Below, piece after piece: positions 7,881 to 14,029 of a stretch of DNA of 53,850 nucleotides. The notes under the pieces are model-generated. The model was not told the DNA's origin. It worked only from the letters and a program-made list of their open reading frames with translations, and made no database searches. The stretch's first letter is position 1, and each line of letters opens with the position of its first letter. Made by a program: the position numbers and the translations under genes. The stretch comes from Terriglobia bacterium (GTDB lineage: Bacteria; Acidobacteriota; Vicinamibacteria; Vicinamibacterales; CAVVIG01): contig JAIQFX010000024.1 in assembly GCA_020073005.1 (NCBI GenBank), positions 1 through 53,850 on the forward strand, in the 5' to 3' direction.

Positions 7881-8717
7881 TGCCCCAGCCCTTTTCTTCT
7901 GTGCCGGCATACGGGACACGGTCGCGGCGGGTTTCTTCTTCGCGCTGATCGTATCGAGACTCTTGCGCAGCGCTTCCATCAGGTTGACCACCTTCGGCGG
8001 CGCTTCGACTTCCGGCGTGACGATCTCGCGGCCTTCGATCTTCGCGTCGATGATCTCGCGCAGGCCGACCTGGTAGTCATCCTTATATGTATCGAGGCTG
8101 ACCTCGCCCTCGAACGTCTGCATCACCTGCTGCGCCAGCTTCACTTCGTCCGGCCTGACCTTCTCCGGCATGTCGGCCAGCTCGTCTATCGCCTCCATGC
8201 TGCGAATCTCCGCGGCGTGGCGGAGCGTGTACATCACGAGGCCCTTTTCGCGCGGCTGGACCTTGACGAGGTACTCGCGCCCGTAGAGCGCGACCTTGCC
8301 GATGCCGGCCTTGCCCTTCATGCCCTCGCGGATGACGGCGAACGCTTCGCGCGCGACCGGACCGTCCGGCGCGAGATAGTACGGCCGCTCGAGGTAGATC
8401 GGATCGATCGACGTGTCGTCTGTGAACTTCTCGAGATTGATGACGCGCGTCGACTCGACGCGGACCTTCTGGATGTCCTCCTCGTCGACGACGACGTAGC
8501 GGCCCTTTTCGAATTCGAAGCCCTTGACGAGGTCGGTGTTCGCGACCTCCTTCTCGCATTTCGGGCACCAGCGCTTCTGCTGGATGCGCGTCTGACATTC
8601 GCCGTGCAGCTGGTTGAAGCTCAGCGTCGCGGCGGCGTCGGTCGCCGGAAAGACTTTCACCGGAATGTTCACGAGGCTGATCTTGAGGTAGCCCTTCCAC
8701 GTCGGTCGTGCGGCCAT
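7872..8717 (-). CDS. ku: Ku protein of non-homologous end joining
   Basis: The 281-residue protein matches bacterial Ku throughout: W-K-G-x-L-x-I-S-L-V-N-I-P-V-K at the start, a CxxC pair (WCPKCEKEV) in the N-terminal domain, the central bridge (DPIYLERPYYLAPD) and a lysine-rich C-terminal tail. Bacterial Ku forms a ring on DNA ends and recruits the ligase LigD. No LigD gene lies in this window. The ribosome site TGAGGAG precedes ATG at 8717, and a GC-rich hairpin lies just upstream of it. Confidence 0.96.
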   Translation of the reverse strand: MAARPTWKGYLKISLVNIPVKVFPATDAAATLSFNQLHGECQTRIQQKRWCPKCEKEVANTDLVKGFEFEKGRYVVVDEEDIQKVRVESTRVINLEKFTDDTSIDPIYLERPYYLAPDGPVAREAFAVIREGMKGKAGIGKVALYGREYLVKVQPREKGLVMYTLRHAAEIRSMEAIDELADMPEKVRPDEVKLAQQVMQTFEGEVSLDTYKDDYQVGLREIIDAKIEGREIVTPEVEAPPKVVNLMEALRKSLDTISAKKKPAATVSRMPAQKKRAGARS

Positions 8718-8731
8718 AGATGATCTCCTCA

Positions 8732-8751
8732 GGGCGGAGCACGCTCCGCCC
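8732..8751. repeat. GGGCGGAGC hairpin in the Ku leader
   Basis: The arms GGGCGGAGC (8732-8740) and GCTCCGCCC (8743-8751) are perfect, with a two-base centre. The hairpin sits directly before the Ku ribosome site and lacks a T tract, so it does not look like an intrinsic terminator. Confidence 0.7.
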
Positions 8752-8778
8752 CTACGTTACTTGTCCTCGATCACGCCC

Positions 8779-9645
8779 TTATTTCACCTTCTCTTCCACC
8801 GTCACCTTGTACCGCCGGTAATTCGAGTACGTCGCGCGCCCCTCGATCGTCAGGCCGCTCTTCGTCACGTACTTCTCGCGCATCTCGCGCGGGACGAGCA
8901 GGCCGACCGCGGATTCCTGCGCGTAGGCGACTTCGATCCGCGCGCGCAGCAGCGGGCTCTCGGCGACGAGCTCGCTCGAGAGCACGCGGCCCGTCGCGCC
9001 CTCGACGAGAAATCGCCCGCGCGAGGGCATCGCCTGATCGCCCGCCGTGCGAATGAGCGTGCCCATCCGCTCCTCGCGGTACTCGAGCTCCCACGTCGGC
9101 CCCGCCGGCGAGTCCTTCTTCCGGCTGCCGGTGAACGTGAACCACGCGCGATTCTCCGGCTCGAGCGCCGCCAGCGCGAGCGTCGGCAGATTCACGGTCC
9201 GGTTGATGCCGCCGATGTTGTACCGCGCGCTCTCCGTCGTGATGGTGTCCACCTGCTGCTGCGCGGACGCCGACGGCTGCAGAAACAACTTCGCGAGGCG
9301 CTCGGCGCGATCGCGCACGGGCGTGCCGTCCACTTCGAAAACGTCGCGGAACTGCTGCCAGCGATCGCCGGCCGGCGCGCGGACGAGCAGCACGTCCGAC
9401 CTCAGGTCGCGCCGCTGGCCGCGCGTTTCGATCGGAAATCCGCGCGCGTCGGTCATCGTCCCGCCCTTGACGTCCTGCCGGTACGATTCCTCGGCGACGA
9501 CGCCGACGAAATCGTGCTCGTAGGCCGCGACGTAATCGCGCGCCTTGTCGAGCACGGCCTCGACGTCGGGCGCCTGCGCCCGAAGCACCGCCACCGCGGC
9601 CGCCGCCGCGATCAGGATGCCGACGGCCGGCGTGCAAGACCTCAT
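8779..9645 (-). CDS. secreted protein of unknown function
   Basis: This 288-residue protein has an N-terminal signal segment (residues 5-23, ending LRA). The rest is mixed alpha/beta without cysteines. It has a long charged helix (VEAVLDKARDYVAAYEHDFVGVVAEE), then strands with conserved-looking patterns (RWQQFRDVFEVDG, FLVEGATGRVL) and a C-terminal YSNYRRYKV. Such proteins are frequent in Acidobacteriota, where they carry no assigned function. It is probably periplasmic. Confidence 0.75.
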   Translation of the reverse strand: MRSCTPAVGILIAAAAAVAVLRAQAPDVEAVLDKARDYVAAYEHDFVGVVAEESYRQDVKGGTMTDARGFPIETRGQRRDLRSDVLLVRAPAGDRWQQFRDVFEVDGTPVRDRAERLAKLFLQPSASAQQQVDTITTESARYNIGGINRTVNLPTLALAALEPENRAWFTFTGSRKKDSPAGPTWELEYREERMGTLIRTAGDQAMPSRGRFLVEGATGRVLSSELVAESPLLRARIEVAYAQESAVGLLVPREMREKYVTKSGLTIEGRATYSNYRRYKVTVEEKVK

Positions 9646-9666
9646 GGGGAAGGAATGATGATCGGC

Positions 9667-9692
9667 TAGAATCCGGCCCCAGGCAAGGAGAG
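9667..9692 (+). promoter_or_regulatory. relic promoter and ribosome site of the DUF3500 remnant
   Basis: A -10-like TAGAAT (9667-9672) is followed by AAGGAGAG (9685-9692), six bases before an ATG at 9699. The signals look intact although the gene behind them is not. Confidence 0.4.
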
Positions 9693-9698
9693 AACGTC

Positions 9699-10032
9699 AT
9701 GCGCATGCGCGAGCCTCACGCCCGAGCCGCGCGTGCGTGCGCACGATCTGCTGAACGCCGGTCTGAGCCGGCGCGGCTACATGACGGCGACGTCCATCAT
9801 GGATCCCGAAACCGTGCTCGGCACGCCGGGCTCGCGCGATCCGTGGGGCTGGCGCGTCGAAGGCCATCACATCTCGCTCGACTTCACCATCGTCAACGGC
9901 ACGCTCGTCGCCCCGTCGCCGACGTTCTTCGGATCGAATCCCGCCGAAGTCCGCGAGGGTCCGAAGAAGGGCCTGCCATTGTGGTTCGCTCTTGGGAAGA
10001 ATGCCGGTTTTCCGGCAGTCTGTCGCGGATAG
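9699..10032 (+). pseudogene. remnant of a DUF3500 gene
   Basis: The stretch read from 9733 (RAHDLLNAGLSRRGYMTATS, then PWGWRVEGHHISLDFTIVNG, then PTFFGSNPAEVREGPKKG) is the recognisable central block of DUF3500 proteins. The intact ATG at 9699 is in another frame. The bulk of the N-terminal region is absent, and the segment between SIMDPETVL and PWGWR looks shortened. Similarity stops after KKG, and an out-of-family tail ends at 10032. I read this as a gene broken by internal deletions. Its former function is not known. Confidence 0.75.
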
Positions 10033-10144
10033 CTCCTTGCGTTCGCGACGGCCCAGCACTAAGACCTACGTTGACAGCTAGTTAGACCCTCGCCGTCCAT
10101 CCGGTACAACGGTTGCGTGGAACACGCCCAACTGGGTGAGGGTT

Positions 10145-10828
10145 ATGCGAATCCTGGTCGTGGAAGACGAACGAAAGATGGCGGCGTTCATCAGCCGCGC
10201 GGTGTCGGAGGAATCGGGCGCCGTGGACTGGGCCGCGGACGGCGAGGCCGGCCTCGACCTGGCGCGGACGTACGAGTACGACGCGATCGTGCTCGACCTC
10301 ATGCTGCCGAAGCTGGACGGCCTCGCGGTCTGCCGCGCCCTGCGATCCGCCGGCAAGCGGACGCCGGTCCTGATCGTGTCCGCGCGCGACATGGTCGCCG
10401 ACCGCGTGAAGGGCCTCGACGCCGGCGCCGACGACTACCTGACGAAACCGTTCGCGGTCGAAGAGCTGCTCGCCCGCCTGCGCGCGCTGGAGCGCCGCCA
10501 CGATCACGCGCCCACGACGCAGCGCGTCGGCGATCTGCAGCTCGACGCCTCCACGCGCACCGCGCGGCGCGGCGCCCGGACGATCGCCCTCACGGCCAAG
10601 GAGTTCGCGCTGCTCGAGTACCTGATGCGGCGCGCCGGCACGATCCTCACGCGGACGATGATCGCCGAGCGCGTGTGGAACTGCACCTTCGAGCACGGCA
10701 GCAACGTCGTCGACGTCTACATCAAGCATCTGCGCGACAAGATCGACGAGCCGGGGAAACCCACGTTCATTCAGGCCGTACGGGGCGCAGGCTATGTTCT
10801 CCGCGATCCGCAGACGGCTGACGCGTAG
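10145..10828 (+). CDS. OmpR/PhoB family response regulator
   Basis: The 227-residue protein has a receiver domain with acidic pair E7-D8, phospho-acceptor Asp51 (IVLDLMLPK), a switch Ser (LIVSARD) and Lys in LTKPF. A winged-helix DNA-binding domain follows from about 130 (LTAKEFALLEYLMRR, VDVYIKHLRDKID, VRGAGYVL). ATG at 10145 is preferred over GTG at 10136 because GAGG lies just ahead of it. The gene overlaps the kinase gene by 35 bases. The architecture is that of CopR/CusR-like regulators, which bind direct repeats with 11-bp phasing. Such repeats lie upstream of the nearby cytochrome genes, so those are the likely targets. Confidence 0.94.
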   Translation: MRILVVEDERKMAAFISRAVSEESGAVDWAADGEAGLDLARTYEYDAIVLDLMLPKLDGLAVCRALRSAGKRTPVLIVSARDMVADRVKGLDAGADDYLTKPFAVEELLARLRALERRHDHAPTTQRVGDLQLDASTRTARRGARTIALTAKEFALLEYLMRRAGTILTRTMIAERVWNCTFEHGSNVVDVYIKHLRDKIDEPGKPTFIQAVRGAGYVLRDPQTADA

Positions 10829-12221
10829 CAGCCTTCGCGCGCGGCTCACGTTCTGGTACCTGCTCACGCTGGGCGCGACGCTGACGCTGTTCGCGGGCGG
10901 CCTGCTGCTGCTGCGCGCGCGCTCGGCGTTCGAGACGCTCGACGCGGATCTGCAGGTCCGCGCGCATCGCCTGTCGGCAGATCTGCGGCAGGATCTCTTC
11001 AGCCTGGACGTCCCCGGGTCCCTGGCCTCTGATCCGCTCGCCATCACGGAGCCCATCTCCGTCCGCACGTCCGCGGGCGTCACCATCTACCGATCGCCGG
11101 CGTTCCCCGAGCTCACGTGGTCCGGCGAGGGCGACGCGTTCGCCGCCGCGCGCGCGCAGCGCGGCGAGCGCACGATTCAGGATCGCAGCGGCCGGTCGTT
11201 TCGTCTGACGACGCTCGACATCCAGCGTCCGGGGGCGGACCGGCTCATCCTCCAGGTCGCGGTCGCGGAGAGCGTCGTCACGACGCCGCTCGGCGAGCTG
11301 ACGCTCCTGCTGGGCATCACGATCGCGTTCGTGCTGACGGTGGCGGGCTGGGGCAGCAGCTACACCGTCGGGCGCGCGCTGGCGCCGGTCGATTCGATCG
11401 TCGCGCGCGTGCGCGACATCCAGGCGCACCGGCTCGGCGATCATCTCGACGTGCGCGCCGACAGTCAGGAGCTCGACCGGCTCGTGGCGACGCTGAACGC
11501 GATGCTCGATCGCATCGAGACGTCGATGTCGAGCGCGCGCCGGTTCGCGGCCGACGCGTCGCACGAGCTGCAGACGCCGATCGCCGCGATTCGGGGTACG
11601 CTCGACATGTGCCTGCGGGACCGATCCTCGGCGGAGGACTGGCGGGGAACCGCGGTGGATCTGCTCGACGACCTGGATCGTTTGTCGGAGCTCGTCCGGG
11701 ATCTCCGGCTGATTGCGCTCGCCGAAGCCGGACATCTGCTCGACGAGCGCGAGCCCGTGCCGTTGGCCGAGCTGGTTCAGGACTGCTGCGAGACGGCGGC
11801 CGTCATCGCCGACGCGCAGCAGATTCACGTCGCGACCGCGGCGCTCGAGCCCCTCGTCGTGAACGGAAGCAGCCGCCACCTGCGCCGCGTGCTGATCAAT
11901 CTGCTGCAGAATGCGATTCGTTACTCGTCGTCGGGCGCGTCGGTCTTCGTGTCGGTGGGGCAGTCCGACCACATGGCGACGTTGACGGTCAGCGATTCGG
12001 GCTGCGGCATCGATCCGGCCGATCTGCCGCACATCTTCGAGCCGTTTTATCGCGCCGATCCGGCCCGCGCCCGGAACACCGGCGGCAGCGGTCTCGGCCT
12101 GGCCATCGCCGACCAAATCGTCCGCGCGCACGGCGGGCACATCGACGTCCGCAGCACGCCCGCGCACGGATCGACGTTTTCGGTGTCTCTGCCGCTGGCC
12201 GGCGCGATGAACGGTTCTTAA
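10794..12221 (+). CDS. sensor histidine kinase, CopS/CusS-like
   Basis: This 475-residue membrane kinase has a first helix near 20-42, a periplasmic sensor of about 120 residues, a second helix near 165-187 (LLLGITIAFVLTVAGW), HAMP (LAPVDSIVARVRDIQ), and a dimerisation domain with phospho-acceptor His257 in DASHELQTPI. The ATPase domain has an N box (LLQNAIRYSS), G1 (DSGCGID), an F box (FEPFYR) and G2 (GGSGLGL). The periplasmic domain has no cysteine or CxxCH, so it is not itself a haem sensor. It is the partner of the preceding regulator, and the signal is unknown. Confidence 0.94.
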   Translation: MFSAIRRRLTRSSLRARLTFWYLLTLGATLTLFAGGLLLLRARSAFETLDADLQVRAHRLSADLRQDLFSLDVPGSLASDPLAITEPISVRTSAGVTIYRSPAFPELTWSGEGDAFAAARAQRGERTIQDRSGRSFRLTTLDIQRPGADRLILQVAVAESVVTTPLGELTLLLGITIAFVLTVAGWGSSYTVGRALAPVDSIVARVRDIQAHRLGDHLDVRADSQELDRLVATLNAMLDRIETSMSSARRFAADASHELQTPIAAIRGTLDMCLRDRSSAEDWRGTAVDLLDDLDRLSELVRDLRLIALAEAGHLLDEREPVPLAELVQDCCETAAVIADAQQIHVATAALEPLVVNGSSRHLRRVLINLLQNAIRYSSSGASVFVSVGQSDHMATLTVSDSGCGIDPADLPHIFEPFYRADPARARNTGGSGLGLAIADQIVRAHGGHIDVRSTPAHGSTFSVSLPLAGAMNGS

Positions 12222-12244
12222 CCGGATTTTCATTCGTTCTTCAT
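12221..12244 (+). promoter_or_regulatory. direct-repeat operator upstream of the four-haem cytochrome
   Basis: ACCGGATTTTCATTCG is followed by TTCTTCAT. The two TCAT cores (12230-12233 and 12241-12244) are exactly 11 bases apart, the layout bound by PhoB/OmpR regulators. ACCGGA-x-TTTCAT also begins both arms of the 17806-17917 control region. No strong -10 box follows (CACTGT at 12255 is poor). Confidence 0.6.
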
Positions 12245-12279
12245 TTTCGAAGCACACTGTGCTGCGAGGAGTGCGCCTC

Positions 12280-13548
12280 ATGAGTAATCACCTCCCGGCG
12301 TTGCGACTCCGTCACGCGCTGCAACTCGTTCTCGCCGCTGCAGTACCGGCGCTTCTCGTGCTGGCCCTTCCGGTTCGTGCCGTCACGCAAAGCACCATGG
12401 TGCTGACCGTCGAGCTTCCGGATGGCCCTTCCGCCGGCGCCCGGCTCTTCTCGGAAAAAGGCTGCGCGCGCTGCCACGCGATTGGCGGCAGGGGACCGCG
12501 CCTCGGACCCGACCTGGGTGGAACGGTCCTGGTGGGCAACGTGCTCGAGCTGACCGGCGCCTTCTGGAATCACGCGCCGGTCATGGGCGCCAAGATGAAG
12601 GAGCTCGGCATCCGGCGTCCGACCGTCACGACGGCGGAGATGGCCGATCTCGTGGCGTTCCTCACCGCGTTCCGGTACTACGACAACCGCGTGCGCGCTC
12701 CGGGCAATCCCGTGATCGGCCGGCAGGTCTTCGTGGAGAAGAACTGCGCGGAGTGCCACGAGGGTCCCATCTCCTGGACGACACCCGGTCCGAATCTCGA
12801 GAAGTACCGCGGCCGCTACGCGCCGATCTTCCTGGCGCAGGCGATGTGGAACCACTCGACCAAAATGAGCGAGCACATGCAGGCGCGCGGCATGGCGTGG
12901 CCGCTGCTGTCCGGTCAGCAGATGACGGACCTGGTCGCGTACCTGCAAGTCGGCGGCACGGCCGGCGGCGTCGATCCCGTGTATTTCGAACCCGGCAGTC
13001 CGAGGCGCGGACAGACGCTCTTCACGGAGAAACGGTGCAACGAGTGCCATTCCATCGCGGGCAAGGGCGGCCATGGAGGACCGGAGCTCGGCACGCGCGG
13101 GCATGAAATGGTGCGCTCGGTTCCGGATCTGGCCGCGATGATGTGGAACCATCGCCAGCAGATGCACGCCGAGTTCACGCGGCGGAACATTCCGTTCGTG
13201 ACCTTCGAAGGCCAGGAGATGGCCGACGTGGTGGCGTACCTGTATTTCGTCAACTACGCGCACGTCAGCGGCACGCCCGAACGCGGCCGCGGGGTTTTCG
13301 CGCAGCACTGTGCCGCGTGTCATGCGCTGGGTCAGAAGAGCGTCGGGCCCGACCTCACGATCGCGCCCGGCCTCGACACGCCCATCGGCATCATCGCCGC
13401 GATGTGGAATCACTCGACGCGCATGGAGGAACAAGTGCGCCAGCGCGGGTTGGCGTGGCCGAAGCTCGCCCCTGGCGACACCGCGGATCTGGCGGCGTAT
13501 CTGATCGTCAACCACCGGGCGAGCGCGCCGCTCGCGCGCGCGCGATGA
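12280..13548 (+). CDS. four-domain c-type cytochrome with WNHxxxM repeats, copy 1
   Basis: This 422-residue exported protein is built of four tandem c-type haem domains of about 90-105 residues. The haem sites are CARCH, CAECH, CNECH and CAACH. Each domain also carries FWNHAPVM, MWNHSTKM, MWNHRQQM or MWNHSTRM and a helix of the type EMADLVAYL. The Met of WNHxxxM is a reasonable sixth haem ligand. ATG at 12280 follows GAGGAG; a signal segment spans about 12-36. It begins 58 bases after the kinase gene. Its paralogue at 23125-24411 closes the rightward operon. It is probably a periplasmic electron carrier between the quinone-linked complex and the outer membrane. Confidence 0.9.
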   Translation: MSNHLPALRLRHALQLVLAAAVPALLVLALPVRAVTQSTMVLTVELPDGPSAGARLFSEKGCARCHAIGGRGPRLGPDLGGTVLVGNVLELTGAFWNHAPVMGAKMKELGIRRPTVTTAEMADLVAFLTAFRYYDNRVRAPGNPVIGRQVFVEKNCAECHEGPISWTTPGPNLEKYRGRYAPIFLAQAMWNHSTKMSEHMQARGMAWPLLSGQQMTDLVAYLQVGGTAGGVDPVYFEPGSPRRGQTLFTEKRCNECHSIAGKGGHGGPELGTRGHEMVRSVPDLAAMMWNHRQQMHAEFTRRNIPFVTFEGQEMADVVAYLYFVNYAHVSGTPERGRGVFAQHCAACHALGQKSVGPDLTIAPGLDTPIGIIAAMWNHSTRMEEQVRQRGLAWPKLAPGDTADLAAYLIVNHRASAPLARAR

Positions 13549-13570
13549 AACGCTCAGATGATCGGGAACC

Positions 13571-14020
13571 TTACCGCCACTTGTCTTCGGCGGCTTTCTT
13601 CGGATAGAGACTGATGAGATAGCGCGCGAGGTCGGTCGCCTCGGCGCGCGTCATGCGATCTTTCCAGCCGGGCATCCGGTACGGCGGCGTCTGTCCCTTG
13701 GCGTCCGCCTTGCCGATGCGCGGCGCGCCGTCGAGGATCTTCTGGACCAGCTCGCGCTCCAGATAGCCTTCCTTCACCATGGTCAGCCCGGGCACCTTGC
13801 CTTCGGTTTCCGAGTTGGGGTTGGCGAAGCCGCCCTTGGCCTCCGCGCCGTGACAGACGCCGCAGCCGTACGACTGGTAGAGCAGCCGCCCCCGCGCGGC
13901 CGCGTCGCCGGCCACCGGCTGCAGCTGCTGACGCACGACGGCTGGCGCGACGGCGCGCGTCTCGTAGTGGACGCCGACGCCGATCGCGGCCAGGCTGAGC
14001 AGATACAGTAAGCGATTCAT
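13571..14020 (-). CDS. monohaem c-type cytochrome
   Basis: The 149-residue protein has an N-terminal hydrophobic segment (signal or anchor, 3-19), one haem site CGVCH near 53-57 and a class I cytochrome c fold. MPGWKDRMT near the C-terminus offers the axial Met and is followed by the helix EATDLARYLISLY. It is the third gene of the leftward operon, beginning 10 bases after the outer-membrane barrel gene, so it probably shuttles electrons to or from the MtrAB-type conduit in the periplasm. Its 3' end converges on the four-haem cytochrome gene. Confidence 0.9.
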   Translation of the reverse strand: MNRLLYLLSLAAIGVGVHYETRAVAPAVVRQQLQPVAGDAAARGRLLYQSYGCGVCHGAEAKGGFANPNSETEGKVPGLTMVKEGYLERELVQKILDGAPRIGKADAKGQTPPYRMPGWKDRMTRAEATDLARYLISLYPKKAAEDKWR

Positions 14021-14029
14021 AACATCACT

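Noticed and set aside
10071-10076. TTGACA as the promoter of the two-component genes
   Set aside because: No acceptable -10 box lies 16-19 bases downstream.
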